Assembly: GCF_027319265.1 (NCBI RefSeq)
Contig: NZ_DAHVNP010000065.1
Location: forward strand, 1 to 50,059
DNA: 50,059 bases
Source of the DNA: Ferrimicrobium sp.
GTDB lineage: Bacteria > Actinomycetota > Acidimicrobiia > Acidimicrobiales > Acidimicrobiaceae
Reading direction: 5' to 3'
Shown: positions 36,309-45,079 of the stretch, piece by piece
How the letters are laid out: each line of letters opens with the position of its first letter
Position numbering within the stretch: the stretch's first letter is position 1
Position numbers and translations under genes: made by a program
The notes under the pieces: generated by a model
Told to the model about the DNA's origin: nothing
Databases searched by the model: none
What the model saw: the letters and a program-made list of their open reading frames with translations, nothing else

Positions 36309-38078
36309 TTAGAACCTGCCCGAGACTTCACGGAGATGCAGTGTCGCTGACGTGCGAACCCAATCCGTTGCATCCCCACTCCGTCCATCCCTCCAGTCGG
36401 CAAGTGCGCGGGTGAGCAGAGCAAAATTCGGTGTTCCAAGCCCCGTCGCCAGGCTGAAGCGGCCACCCGCCAGGAATCGACCTGGGTGGAGATGCCGAAA
36501 ATCGTTACCTCCCCGGCGCACCGGGAGGAAGACCCGACCATGATTGGAAAGGCGATAGAGCCAAGGGTTGATGAGTCCGAGTCTTGCGGAGGCATGGGCC
36601 TCGACCTCGGCGAGACCAGCTGCGAAGACGGATGCCGCCAGGCTCGTACCCCCCAACAAGGTCCATCCGCCTCTCGGTACATCGATCTCTCCACCAACCG
36701 CTATCATCGCGACATCGGGAACAAGCCGGCAACCCGCCCTGAGATGACAGAGTTGGTGGACTCCTCTTACACCAGCGTAGACACCGTGCTGGTAGGGCGG
36801 CTCGACAAAGACCCGAGAGAGCCCCCCACCGCTCGCGCCAGCGTAAGTCTGATCATTCCACACCCAAGGTCGAGCGGCGGGGCCTAGTGGGGTGGCAAAC
36901 TGCTCGCCACCGACCGCAGTCACCATCGGCTGCGAGGCAGGATCGTCGACCGAGAGCCCATCTCCACCCCTCGTGGCGAGACAATCCGATGACCCATCAT
37001 CACCACTCGCCGCCACTACCGTCTGTCCCTGCAGTGTGGCCTGTGCAAAGGCCAGCTCTTCGATCGTGAGCTGTTGGGGTGGGGTATCGCTCTCGCAGGA
37101 TCCCCACGTGGTCAGAAGAATGCTGGCGCGGTCCTGACTCACCATGCGCAGGTACAACGCATCAGCATCACCAGCACTCGCGGTATAGACCAGCAGATGT
37201 GCCCCAGGAGCGTAGGCGATCAACGTCTCGATGTCAAGTGCCATCTCCTCAAGGTGCGCATAGCTGGTGTTGTCGGAGCCGCCATCGACTGCAACGGTCG
37301 CTAGATGTACTGGTTCTCCCAGACAGCGGGCGAAGCGAGCGATACTCTGATCCAACGAGGGTGTCACGCTCCCAAACTCGGCGATCCCGACGGTGACCGG
37401 GTGCGGTAGTCGTGCCCGCGACAGGTGATAATACTTCGCAACTACCGCTGGCGAAAAGCCACCGCTCGGCGTGTTCTTTTGACTGAGTCCAGAACAGGTG
37501 AGCGATCTGTTCGCTCGCACACCTTTGGGGGTCACCGGGAAGTAACCATTGGCAAAGAGGCCAGTGACCCCATCGACAAGGTCATCGATCGCTTCGGGCA
37601 GCTTGGGGTAGGCGTCGGCGACAACGACACTCCTACCCCCCGAAAGATGTACTTGGTCAAAGGCGACCCCGAGGGCAGCTGATGCATCGGCTACCGTACC
37701 CGCGACGGGCATCACCAAACCACCAGCCCAAGGAGCTCCCGTCACCAAGCCGTAGTCCTGGAAGTAGTCACTGACAAGGTCTTGCTTGGCCGGTGTCGGA
37801 GCATAGCGCTGACCAAATTGCGCAGGGGTAAGGTAGCTTCCTGGTGGCTGCTGCGAGCGGAGCCAGGCAGCGGCGAAGAGCTGACGTTGATCCCGCGGTT
37901 TGAGTACGACGTCGAACTGTACCGTCATCGTCCCAGAAGCTCCCCGTTGGTTGATCAATTCCATCGCAGGATGTGCATGGGGAAGGAGGATGAAGCCGAT
38001 GCCGAGCAAGGAGGCAAGAAAGAACCGCACGCAAGCCGTGACCGGCCCGCCCTTGGCCTGTTTCCTCTGCATCATCAT
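36309..38078 (-). CDS. Sedolisin (S53) acid serine-carboxyl peptidase
   Basis: Secreted endopeptidase active at low pH. 589 residues: signal-like hydrophobic stretch at about 15-36, a pro-kumamolisin activation domain (about 45-190), then the catalytic domain. The Glu-x3-Asp pair is Glu278/Asp282 in EEMALDIE, the oxyanion Asp is in AASGDDGSSD (about 361), and the nucleophile Ser479 lies in GGTSLAAS. The family's usual SGTSxxxP ends in Pro; here Ser replaces it. A C-terminal SLATGLGTPN matches the Ca-binding region. It transcribes towards the cob genes and is divergent from rmuC. Acid activity fits the proposed acidophilic host. Confidence 0.85.
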   Translation of the reverse strand: MMMQRKQAKGGPVTACVRFFLASLLGIGFILLPHAHPAMELINQRGASGTMTVQFDVVLKPRDQRQLFAAAWLRSQQPPGSYLTPAQFGQRYAPTPAKQDLVSDYFQDYGLVTGAPWAGGLVMPVAGTVADASAALGVAFDQVHLSGGRSVVVADAYPKLPEAIDDLVDGVTGLFANGYFPVTPKGVRANRSLTCSGLSQKNTPSGGFSPAVVAKYYHLSRARLPHPVTVGIAEFGSVTPSLDQSIARFARCLGEPVHLATVAVDGGSDNTSYAHLEEMALDIETLIAYAPGAHLLVYTASAGDADALYLRMVSQDRASILLTTWGSCESDTPPQQLTIEELAFAQATLQGQTVVAASGDDGSSDCLATRGGDGLSVDDPASQPMVTAVGGEQFATPLGPAARPWVWNDQTYAGASGGGLSRVFVEPPYQHGVYAGVRGVHQLCHLRAGCRLVPDVAMIAVGGEIDVPRGGWTLLGGTSLAASVFAAGLAEVEAHASARLGLINPWLYRLSNHGRVFLPVRRGGNDFRHLHPGRFLAGGRFSLATGLGTPNFALLTRALADWRDGRSGDATDWVRTSATLHLREVSGRF

Positions 38079-38159
38079 CTAACTCGATGCCTTCCTTTAA
38101 GCCTCTGGGGCACAGCTGCGTCGGTACCCGGCCATACACTACAGAGCAAGGAGGTTAGT

Positions 38160-39461
38160 ATGGTCTACCTAGCGGTGCTCCTGGCGGTTGTGGTCGGATT
38201 GCTTCTTGGCTACCTCATTGGTCGCCGAGGGCAGGGTGAGAGTTCCACCCTAATGAATGAGTGCCGAGATCTACGCGAGCAGATGTCGGTGAATTCCACC
38301 GAGCTTGGTGAAGCACAACAGACGATCGCACGGCTCGAAGAACGACTCAGCGCCACGGCCCTCGCGAAAGAAGAGCTTGACCGATCTATCGAGTACGCCC
38401 ACAGCCTGCTGGCAGCGAGGGTCTCAACGACCATGCAGGGCTACACCGAAGAGCTTGCGACGCGAGCAGAGAAGACCTTCTCCGCCACGGCAAAGACCTC
38501 TTTTGAGCACCTTGTTCAGCCGGTCGATGAGGAACTCAAGCGTCTCAATACCGAGCTGCGCGATCTCCAGGACAATCGGCGGGAACAGTTCGGGGCGCTT
38601 GGCAAGTCACTCGAGGATCTCATGACGATCCATCTCCCACAGCTCAGGGCGCAGACCGACAGTTTGGTCAAGGCGCTACGCCAGCCGACGGTGCGCGGAG
38701 GATGGGGTGAGGTGCAACTTCGTCGGGTCATCGAACTCGCCGGCATGACTCGATACTGTGACTTCGAAGAACAACCAACCCTCAGCGATGACACCGGACG
38801 CAGTCGTCCCGATGTGGTCATCCACCTACCAGGGAACCGGTCCATCGCGGTCGATGCGAAAGCACCCCTTGATGCGTTTCTCCGGATGACAGAGGCCGAA
38901 ACCGACGAAGAACGTCTCACGTTACGTGCGGCACATGCCCATCAACTCCAGGTGATGGTGCACGATCTTGCCTCCCGTCGCTACGGGGAGCGACTACATA
39001 ACAGCCTTGACTTCGTCGTCCTCTTCCTCCCGGGTGAGGCCTTCCTCAGTGAAGCACTTGCCGCACAACCGTCCCTACTTGAGGAGGCTTTTACGCAATC
39101 GGTGATCATCGCATCACCGACCACCCTGCTGCCACTGCTGAAGGCCGTTGCTTTTGGCTGGCGATCGGAGGCACTCGAAGAAAATGCGGCACAGATCGCT
39201 GCGATCGGTCGCGATCTCTACCAACGCTTAGGCACCTTCCGAGATCACCTTGCCAGAATGGGTGGGGGGCTCGCCTCGGCCGTGAAGGCCTACAATGACG
39301 GCGTCGGCTCCCTCGATCGTCGGGTTCTACCCTCAGCGAGACGCTTTCTCGACCATGGGGTCGAGGGGAGAGAGGGTGAGCTCGAAGAGCTCGATACTGT
39401 TAGCGATTCTCTGCGCCTCGTCGACCCAGCCGTCATCCCTGTAGAGCATCCCAAGTCCTAG
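38160..39461 (+). CDS. rmuC: DNA recombination protein RmuC homologue
   Basis: Thought to limit illegitimate recombination, with a nuclease-like fold. 433 residues from the ATG at 38160, which follows AAGGAGG. It has one N-terminal TM helix (about 2-22), a long coiled coil (about 25-170, many Glu/Gln/Leu), then the RmuC domain: RGGWGEVQLRRVIELAGM, RPDVVIHLPGNRSIAVDAKAP (restriction-like D...DxK) and HLARMGGGLASAVKAYNDGVGSL. The upstream open frame overlaps the divergent sedolisin gene and is not coding. A possible -10 TACACT lies at 38136-38141. Confidence 0.92.
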   Translation: MVYLAVLLAVVVGLLLGYLIGRRGQGESSTLMNECRDLREQMSVNSTELGEAQQTIARLEERLSATALAKEELDRSIEYAHSLLAARVSTTMQGYTEELATRAEKTFSATAKTSFEHLVQPVDEELKRLNTELRDLQDNRREQFGALGKSLEDLMTIHLPQLRAQTDSLVKALRQPTVRGGWGEVQLRRVIELAGMTRYCDFEEQPTLSDDTGRSRPDVVIHLPGNRSIAVDAKAPLDAFLRMTEAETDEERLTLRAAHAHQLQVMVHDLASRRYGERLHNSLDFVVLFLPGEAFLSEALAAQPSLLEEAFTQSVIIASPTTLLPLLKAVAFGWRSEALEENAAQIAAIGRDLYQRLGTFRDHLARMGGGLASAVKAYNDGVGSLDRRVLPSARRFLDHGVEGREGELEELDTVSDSLRLVDPAVIPVEHPKS

Positions 39462-39525
39462 GGAGTTCCTTATTACCAGGGCACCTAACTCGTGCTCACC
39501 GACGTCACAACCCTTCCTTTTCACT

Positions 39526-39554
39526 TTGAGATGTTCCTGCGACACCGCTAAAGT
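39526..39554 (+). promoter_or_regulatory. Promoter TTGAGA-N17-TAAAGT, leaderless
   Basis: A five-of-six -35 match TTGAGA (39526-39531) and -10 TAAAGT (39549-39554) are separated by 17 nt. The ATG of the Mpo1-like gene starts 6 nt after the -10 box, so the message should begin at the start codon. Confidence 0.55.
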
Positions 39555-39560
39555 AGGTCT

Positions 39561-39878
39561 ATGACTGACGAATTTTGGTTGACATATCTGCGTGCACACT
39601 CGCGTCGGGCGACGCGAATGCTCCACTATTTTGGTTCGGCACTAGCGATCGTCGTCCTCGCGCGGGCGCGGCGGCCACGCGAACTCTTCGCCGTGCCCAT
39701 CGCCGGTTATGTCCCTGCCTGGTTTGCCCATTTCTTCATCGAACACAATAGACCAGAGACGTTTGCGCACCCTTTTGCATCACTGCTGGCGGACTACCGG
39801 ATGCTCGCTCTCGCGATGGCCGGACGCCTCGGTCCTCACCTTGCGCGAGCTCGCAATGAGCTCACCCCCGACGAGTGA
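39561..39878 (+). CDS. DUF962/Mpo1-like membrane protein
   Basis: 105 residues matching the small Mpo1/YGL010w family (DUF962): YLRAHSRRATRMLHYFG with the conserved His residues, GYVPAWFAHFFIEHNRPETF and HPFASLLADYRML. The yeast member is an iron-dependent dioxygenase in alpha-oxidation of 2-hydroxy fatty acids; the His residues thought to hold iron are visible. Two or three hydrophobic segments suggest a membrane location. Bacterial function is unknown. Its stop overlaps the GTG of the next MFS gene (GTGA), so both are translated from one message. Confidence 0.78.
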   Translation: MTDEFWLTYLRAHSRRATRMLHYFGSALAIVVLARARRPRELFAVPIAGYVPAWFAHFFIEHNRPETFAHPFASLLADYRMLALAMAGRLGPHLARARNELTPDE

Positions 39879-41077
39879 GCGCGACAAACGCGCCATCCAT
39901 GGGAGGTGGCCTCCTCAACAGGGATCTCCTGGTCTCTGTCCTTGCAACCAGCATGGCGTCGATCCCCGCATTCCTCGTCGGTGCTCTCGCGGTCGAGATC
40001 CGTCAGTCTTTTTCGGTGACCACCGCCGAGCTCGGCCTCGCCGTCACGAGTTATTATCTCGGCGCAGCCCTCTGGGCGGTACCCTCTGGTCGAGTAGCCG
40101 AACGTATGGGAGGGGTGCGGGTCCTGAAGCTCACCCCTGTCATTGGAGGCATCCTCCTCGCTGCGATCGCACTCTTGTCCTCCTCCTGGTGGCTACTCGC
40201 CCTCCTCCTTTTCCCCTGCGGGATGGTCAGCGCCGCCACCGCCACCGCCTCGAACCTCTTCTTGGCAAGGCGAGGTAAACCCGGCAAGCAGGGTGCCACC
40301 TTTGGTATCAAGCAAGCAGCGGTTCCCTTTGCCTCCTTACTCGGCGGTCTCGCTGTTCCGGCACTTGCGCTTACCGTGGGTTGGCGCTGGGCCTTTGGAC
40401 TCGCCGCCATTCTCTCCATCACCACGGCGATCTTGGTGCCACGGCCCTCGCAGCCACGATCCAACGTTGCGAGGCATGGCACAAGAGCACTGCCAGCGAT
40501 CGATAAACTGCCGATCACCTTGCTTGCCATTGGTATCGGACTTGGGGTTTTCAGCGCATCCGGCATGGCTGCCTTTCTGGTCTCTGGTACTGTCCATGCG
40601 GGTATCTCCAAAAGTGCCGCCGGCTTCATCGCCGCACTCGCCGGAGCCACGACCGTAGTGGTGCGCATCACCAGTGGCTTGCTCGCTGATCGTCGCGACT
40701 CCTCCCATTTCTCGGTCATCGCCATCATGATGCTCATCGGTGCCGTTGGTTATGCAAGCCTCGCGCTTGGACAACACCTAGGGCTGGCCGTGCTCCTCGT
40801 ACCCGGTGCGGTCATTGCTCTTGGTGTCGGCTGGGGATGGAACGGACTCTTTAACTTCGCTGTGATCGACAAACATCGTGCAACCCCAGCCAGAGCGACG
40901 GGTATGACCCAGTTAGGAGGTCGACTCGGCGGAATGCTGGGTCCAACCATCATCGGTCTCGGTATCGATCACTTCAGCTACAGTGCGGGATGGTTGCTTG
41001 CAGCGACCACCTGTGGCTTAGCCGCAGTAGCTGTCGTGGCCGGAAGTCACCTACTGGAACAACGAACGGCCACGTGA
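39875..41077 (+). CDS. MFS transporter
   Basis: 400 residues with about 12 hydrophobic segments, a major facilitator. The loop between TM2 and TM3 reads VPSGRVAERMGGVRVL, close to the family GxxxDRxGRR motif but with Glu for Asp. A similar loop GLLADRRDSSHF occurs in the second half. GTG start in a four-base overlap with the Mpo1-like gene. Direction and substrate cannot be told; the internal EGxxxR-type signs of drug efflux are not evident. It ends 21 nt from the convergent aldo/keto reductase gene. Confidence 0.85.
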   Translation: MSATNAPSMGGGLLNRDLLVSVLATSMASIPAFLVGALAVEIRQSFSVTTAELGLAVTSYYLGAALWAVPSGRVAERMGGVRVLKLTPVIGGILLAAIALLSSSWWLLALLLFPCGMVSAATATASNLFLARRGKPGKQGATFGIKQAAVPFASLLGGLAVPALALTVGWRWAFGLAAILSITTAILVPRPSQPRSNVARHGTRALPAIDKLPITLLAIGIGLGVFSASGMAAFLVSGTVHAGISKSAAGFIAALAGATTVVVRITSGLLADRRDSSHFSVIAIMMLIGAVGYASLALGQHLGLAVLLVPGAVIALGVGWGWNGLFNFAVIDKHRATPARATGMTQLGGRLGGMLGPTIIGLGIDHFSYSAGWLLAATTCGLAAVAVVAGSHLLEQRTAT

Positions 41078-41098
41078 TAGCGAGTGGCCAAGCACCCC

Positions 41099-41953
41099 CT
41101 ACGAGGCTAGGCCATCCAGTCGCGCCAACTGCTCCACTGTGAGCTCGATCTCCGCTGCGGCGATATTCTCCTCGACGTGGGCCACACTGGAGGTTCCAGG
41201 TATCGGTAGCATCACCGGTGATTTTGCGAGCAGCCAGGCCAATGCGACCTGTGCTGGGCTTACACCGAGCTCGCGTGCCACCTCACCGAGTGCACCGTCA
41301 CCTTGCGCAAGTGCCCCTGTCTGAATCGGGAACCAGGGGATGAACGCGATACCCGATGCTTCACAGTACTGAAGAACCTCCTCAGACTGGCGATTGGCCA
41401 CGTTATAGAGGTTTTGAACCGAATCAATTGTGGCGTAGGTCCGCGCCTCCTCAATCTGGGCTACCGTGACCTCCGATAGGCCAATCCTATCCACCTTGCC
41501 CTCTGCTTGAAGTTCCGCCAAGAGCCCGACCTGGTCTGCCAAGGGGACATCGGGATCAACGCGATGGAGTTGGAAAAGATCCAACCGATCAACACCAAGT
41601 CGGCGAAGACTCATCTCCGCCTCCTGTCGAAGGTAGGCTGGACGACCCACCGGCACCCAGACACCCGGTCCGGTACGTACGAGACCCGCCTTCGTTGCGA
41701 TGGCCAGCGCCTCTGGGTACGGATATAGCGCCTCATGGATGAGCTCTTCACTGACATAGGGTCCATAAGAATCTGCCGTGTCGATCAGCGTCACCCCGAG
41801 TTCGACTGCTCGGCGCAGCACCTGCTTCGCCTCCGCTGGATCCCGAGGGGGTCCCCAGACTCCAGGACCTGTGATCTGCATCGCGCCGTAGCCAAGCCTT
41901 CCTACTCGCAATGTTTCACCGATCGCAAACTCTCCACCAGTAAAATCTGTCAT
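41099..41953 (-). CDS. Aldo/keto reductase
   Basis: NADPH-dependent oxidoreductase with the (beta/alpha)8 fold. The catalytic tetrad is visible: Asp in LIDTADSYG, Tyr in the same motif, Lys in IATKAGL and His in FQLHRVDP. Cofactor-binding [16 protein letters not shown] lies near the C-terminus. The ATG at 41953 with AGAGG upstream gives 284 residues; the frame runs 13 codons further upstream without a ribosome site. Substrate unknown. It stands alone on the minus strand. A possible -10 lies in the gap to the right (GATAAT/TAGGAT on the minus strand near 42044-42052). Confidence 0.9.
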   Translation of the reverse strand: MTDFTGGEFAIGETLRVGRLGYGAMQITGPGVWGPPRDPAEAKQVLRRAVELGVTLIDTADSYGPYVSEELIHEALYPYPEALAIATKAGLVRTGPGVWVPVGRPAYLRQEAEMSLRRLGVDRLDLFQLHRVDPDVPLADQVGLLAELQAEGKVDRIGLSEVTVAQIEEARTYATIDSVQNLYNVANRQSEEVLQYCEASGIAFIPWFPIQTGALAQGDGALGEVARELGVSPAQVALAWLLAKSPVMLPIPGTSSVAHVEENIAAAEIELTVEQLARLDGLAS

Positions 41954-42493
41954 CAACACCTCTTCGTTTGCTATCATCAGGTTCTCCGCCAAGGACAGTT
42001 CGCTGCCAATGGCCTAGAAAACTATTTGCATCTACAACCATTATCCTAGTCGTGCGTTCCCGATCCTCGGATGGGATACCTCCTTCACCTCAGCCCGGCG
42101 AAGATGTGCCCTCTCGGCAGCCCTTCCTCGTGGGCTTGATACCCTCGTTCCACACGCCCAGCCACCCAGAGAGGCAACGATCGCCCAACCAACTCCCACT
42201 GAATCCGACCAGCATCAAGGGAACCATTCTCACCGTCGGCCCCGTCGTGAAACTGGCTTGCTACCGTACTGCGCTGTGGAGGCGTGCTTGGCACCTCCGC
42301 TACCCATTTGTCGATCCGGCGGTAATCAAATATTCAAGCAAGTCCACCACGATCGACCGCCAAGAACGTTGCGGTACTATTAACCAGCGCAGTGACGTCG
42401 TTTTTCACCCAAAAACGTGAAGATCGATAGACCACAACATCTTTTTTGGGAACCTGATAACCTCTAGGCCATATCGCTGGCTATAATCGTGAC
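41954..42493. other. Non-coding divergent gap
   Basis: 540 nt between divergent genes with no credible gene. It holds possible promoters for both sides, and an AT-rich hairpin CGTTTTT (42399-42405) with AAAAACG (42411-42417). A 69-codon minus frame (42085-42294) and an overlapping 150-codon plus frame were judged non-coding; they could be remnants of a lost gene but no family is recognised. Confidence 0.35.
42482..42487 (+). promoter_or_regulatory. Perfect -10 box TATAAT of a leaderless transcript
   Basis: TATAAT ends 6 nt before the GTG at 42494. The gene has no Shine-Dalgarno. No -35 match lies at the right distance. Confidence 0.55.
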
Positions 42494-42964
42494 GTGCATT
42501 CTCTCACTGACACAATCGAGTCAGAATTCGTCAACATCTCGTCCGACTTGCCAGACTTGCCAAAGGAGTTTGTTGCATGGTTGGCCCGCTGGGCTTGGTT
42601 GATCGTCGCAATCGTGGGGGTCCTTTACCTCTTCGACGCCCTGGGCTTCTTAACCTTGGCAAACGACTTTGGGTTTGTAGGGTTCTTTGGTGGTGTGAGT
42701 TTCACCTTTTCGCTCTACCTTGCCGCGGCGCTCACCGCTGTTTATGGCGTGTGGTACCTAGTAGCCGTTCCCGGTTTACGTGAGCACCGACGCCGTGGGT
42801 GGCAGTTGTTATTTTATGCATCCCTAATCCAGGTCGCGATGGTTATCATCGTCGTGGTATTGACCGGCTTGGGTAACATCTGGTCCCTCTTGGAGGTGCT
42901 TGTCGTCTGGTATCTCCTCTTTCAGATTAGGCCGGCCTTTGTTGCAGCCAACGAAGCTGAATAG
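42494..42964 (+). CDS. Four-helix membrane protein of unknown function
   Basis: 156 residues. After an acidic N-terminal region of about 25 residues come four hydrophobic helices at about 30-50, 60-88, 102-124 and 128-146. Polar connections are short, with a basic loop REHRRRGW before helix 3. The pattern GWQLLFYASLIQ and WYLLFQIRPAF recalls an uncharacterised family of small bacterial membrane proteins that share LLFYS and LYLLFQIR segments; this likeness is from memory and not tested. GTG start from the TATAAT 6 nt upstream. No neighbour hints at a role. Confidence 0.68.
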   Translation: MHSLTDTIESEFVNISSDLPDLPKEFVAWLARWAWLIVAIVGVLYLFDALGFLTLANDFGFVGFFGGVSFTFSLYLAAALTAVYGVWYLVAVPGLREHRRRGWQLLFYASLIQVAMVIIVVVLTGLGNIWSLLEVLVVWYLLFQIRPAFVAANEAE

Positions 42965-43217
42965 ACAAACCTCCGAGATCCGTCGCGGGAATTCCATCAT
43001 AGATATCGATATCACACCTGCATCATCGCGACATGACGGCGCTACCAGGTCTGAACCGACTATGCTTGATCCTCTAGAAAACCATGGTCGGAACGTCTGC
43101 AAGTCACCGCATGGTGTGCGAATGCTTGCGACAAACATGAGAAGGCAATAGGAGGAGTCTGCGGTGGGAGGATGGATGACTACCAATATTCGAGGTATCC
43201 CATCGGGAGACGGGAAC

Positions 43218-43739
43218 ATGCAACACCGATTTCATCGGTCTAAGCATCTGGTTGCAGCTCTCAGCCTTTTGGGCATTACGTCTCTGCTACTAGGCGCCTG
43301 CGGCTCCTCCTCTGGGGTCTCGGTATCAACCCCGAACGGCACCGCAAAGGTCAGTACCAACTCAAGCGGATCGAAAGTGACATTCAAGACATCCAAGGGT
43401 AGCGAGGTGATCGGGGCCACCTCTAGCCTTCCCTCCGGTTTTCCTTCCGGAATCCCATTACCACCCCATATCAAGTTGGTTGGGAGCATCGCCACTACCG
43501 TCTCGGGGGGTCAGCATTACGAGTTAACATACTCCTTTACAGGCAGTTTCCGATCTGAGCTATCAAGCTATGCGTCCGAACTTCATGCTGCCAACTACTC
43601 CGATAAATCGAGCTACTCTTACAATGGTGGAGCTGTCCAAAATTGGTCATCAGCAAGCTGGAACATTACGATCCTTGGATCAAGTGGGAGCAGTGGGACC
43701 AAGAACTCCTTGATCGTGACGGTTACCAAACCAAGTTAG
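43218..43739 (+). CDS. Small lipoprotein of unknown function
   Basis: 173 residues. Signal peptide with lipobox LGAC (Cys about 28). The Ser/Thr/Gly-rich linker is followed by LPSGFPSGIPLP (about 70-82), a segment found in several uncharacterised actinobacterial lipoproteins, and a C-terminal domain with alternating strands (YELTYSFTGSF, SWNITILGS). The ATG at 43218 with GGGAG upstream puts a normal basic n-region before the signal. Two earlier starts, GTG at 43164 after AGGAGG and ATG at 43176 after GGGAGG, are also served by ribosome sites and would lengthen the n-region to over 30 residues. Confidence 0.68.
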   Translation: MQHRFHRSKHLVAALSLLGITSLLLGACGSSSGVSVSTPNGTAKVSTNSSGSKVTFKTSKGSEVIGATSSLPSGFPSGIPLPPHIKLVGSIATTVSGGQHYELTYSFTGSFRSELSSYASELHAANYSDKSSYSYNGGAVQNWSSASWNITILGSSGSSGTKNSLIVTVTKPS

Positions 43740-43949
43740 CAGACACCACCACCCTCTCCAAAGGCATAGCGAGGAACAACCCTCAGCCTTTTAGGTACGA
43801 GTTCAGCATCGCTTTCCTGGAAAGTAATCATGTAACACCCAACTACTCGCCAAGCTCAGACCCATCGAATAGCGAGCACGTAATAGAGCTGCAACCCCTG
43901 CTCAAACAACGGGGTTATTTGGCACCATGGTACCACGTGCCCGCGATTA

Positions 43950-44162
43950 TTAAGTTGGGTTAACGACGTGCACTCCGACACCCCAGTCATAATACAGAAT
44001 CGTCTCATAGACCTGATAGGGGTGACCCTCTTGAACACAATACTCAGTGAGTTGAAGTTCCCGCGAGCGATGATCTGGATCCATCCAGAGACTGAAAGCG
44101 ATCGAATCGATGATCTGTTGAGCCGGGCTAACGAGCGTCGTGGTGGCTTGCTGTTCCATCAA
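43950..44162 (-). pseudogene. In-frame C-terminal remainder of the secreted LppX-like protein
   Basis: This 70-codon frame continues the gene at 44163-44744 in the same frame, directly after its TAA. It reads like the missing C-terminal half of an LppX/LprG-type domain: FSLWMDPDHRSREL corresponds to the usual LWIDPxTxLPVR strand pair and GVGVHVVNPT to the terminal strand. Total length with the upstream part would be 264 codons, normal for such a protein. It could be translated by read-through or by restart at the ATG two codons after the stop, but no ribosome site is present. A nonsense mutation is the simplest reading. Confidence 0.55.
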
Positions 44163-44744
44163 TTACACCCCTTGGCTGTCTAAAGTAGCACTCACCCCTA
44201 TGGTGACGTGACCACGGATAAACTTGCCCGGCACTCCATGAACGTTGACCAAATAGGGAAGCAGCTTACTGAGCGGAAAGGGATCCTCAGGATGGACAGT
44301 ACCCTCATGCCACCCACCACCTGGCGGATTAGACTCATCCCAGTAACGACTGCCGATGGCGATGAAGTGTCCCAGCACCGTCACCGCGTTCGCACCACTG
44401 AGGCCACTCACCGTTGAATGCGTCGTACCCACAAGCTCCCGGTTCAAAGGATCAGTAGTCATGGTCGTCACCGAGTCGATGTTGCCGAGAGAATCCGTGA
44501 TGGTAATGTTCATGTGAACCGGCTCTGCTCCCACGACGACTCCAGCACGATCGAGCAAAGAGGCTCCTTGGCCAGTGCTTGTGCTAGCACCCTTCGCTTC
44601 TGCTGTTTTCACTCCAGAGGTCGCTTTGGGCAGAGCAGCGTGCTTAACAGATTCTGCGTGCTCGACACCAGAGGCCGCGAGCAAGAAGGGCAGCAACCCA
44701 AGCACCAGCCAAACGGAGCGAAATCGCCGACGATGGAAATCCAC
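44163..44744 (-). CDS. Secreted LppX/LprG-like protein, N-terminal part (interrupted by in-frame stop)
   Basis: 193 residues to a TAA at 44163-44165. An N-terminal signal peptide (basic MDFHRRRFRS, hydrophobic about 11-24, cleavage near AAS-GVEH) and a Thr/Ser/Ala-rich linker precede a domain with strands such as VHMNITITDSLGNI and MTTDPLNRELVGTT. It ends soon after HVTIGVSATLDSQGV, in the middle of the expected fold. The reading frame goes on for 70 codons beyond the stop. The GTG start has GAGG just upstream, and a possible promoter lies at 44771-44801. No lipobox Cys is present. Probably a recently inactivated gene. Confidence 0.6.
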   Translation of the reverse strand: MDFHRRRFRSVWLVLGLLPFLLAASGVEHAESVKHAALPKATSGVKTAEAKGASTSTGQGASLLDRAGVVVGAEPVHMNITITDSLGNIDSVTTMTTDPLNRELVGTTHSTVSGLSGANAVTVLGHFIAIGSRYWDESNPPGGGWHEGTVHPEDPFPLSKLLPYLVNVHGVPGKFIRGHVTIGVSATLDSQGV

Positions 44745-45079
44745 TATGCCTCAATCAACACACTATGTCCAGAATACACCCAGAGCAATATAACTTATCA
44801 ACAAGTGTTTGTGCTTGCACCGTCGAGATTATATGCTCGAGTCTTCAGATGTTGGCACCTGATTGTCGTGACCGTTAGCAGCGATCAGCGACAAACGAGC
44901 AACGTATCCTTGATCATCCCACGATGAGAAGTATGGCGAGCACACAACCGCTCAAAATAGATGCGATCAGGCTCGACTCCCGATCACCATACCTATCCGG
45001 CTCCATCCCATTCGTCCAATCCGGTGTCCTAACTCTCGCCAGTACAGAACTCTTGCGTCACTCCCCGAGATGGACAACC
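44745..45079. other. Non-coding gap between LppX-like gene and regulator
   Basis: 335 nt. The left part holds the promoter for the LppX-like gene; the sequence 44781-44850 is notably AT-rich against the surroundings. Nothing else recognisable; the right part is downstream of the ArsR-type regulator and no terminator hairpin is seen. Confidence 0.3.
44771..44801 (-). promoter_or_regulatory. Candidate promoter TTGATA / TATTCT or TGTATT
   Basis: Minus-strand TTGATA (44796-44801) lies 17 nt before TGTATT (44773-44778) or 19 nt before TATTCT (44771-44776). It is 27 nt or more upstream of the LppX-like start at 44744. Confidence 0.35.

Noticed and set aside
38079-38159. Cobalamin riboswitch before the sedolisin-cob run
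   Set aside because: The divergent gap is only 81 nt, too short, and has no B12-box sequence.
42085-42294. 69-codon minus-strand frame in the 41954-42493 gap
   Set aside because: No start signals, no recognised family; at most a relic.
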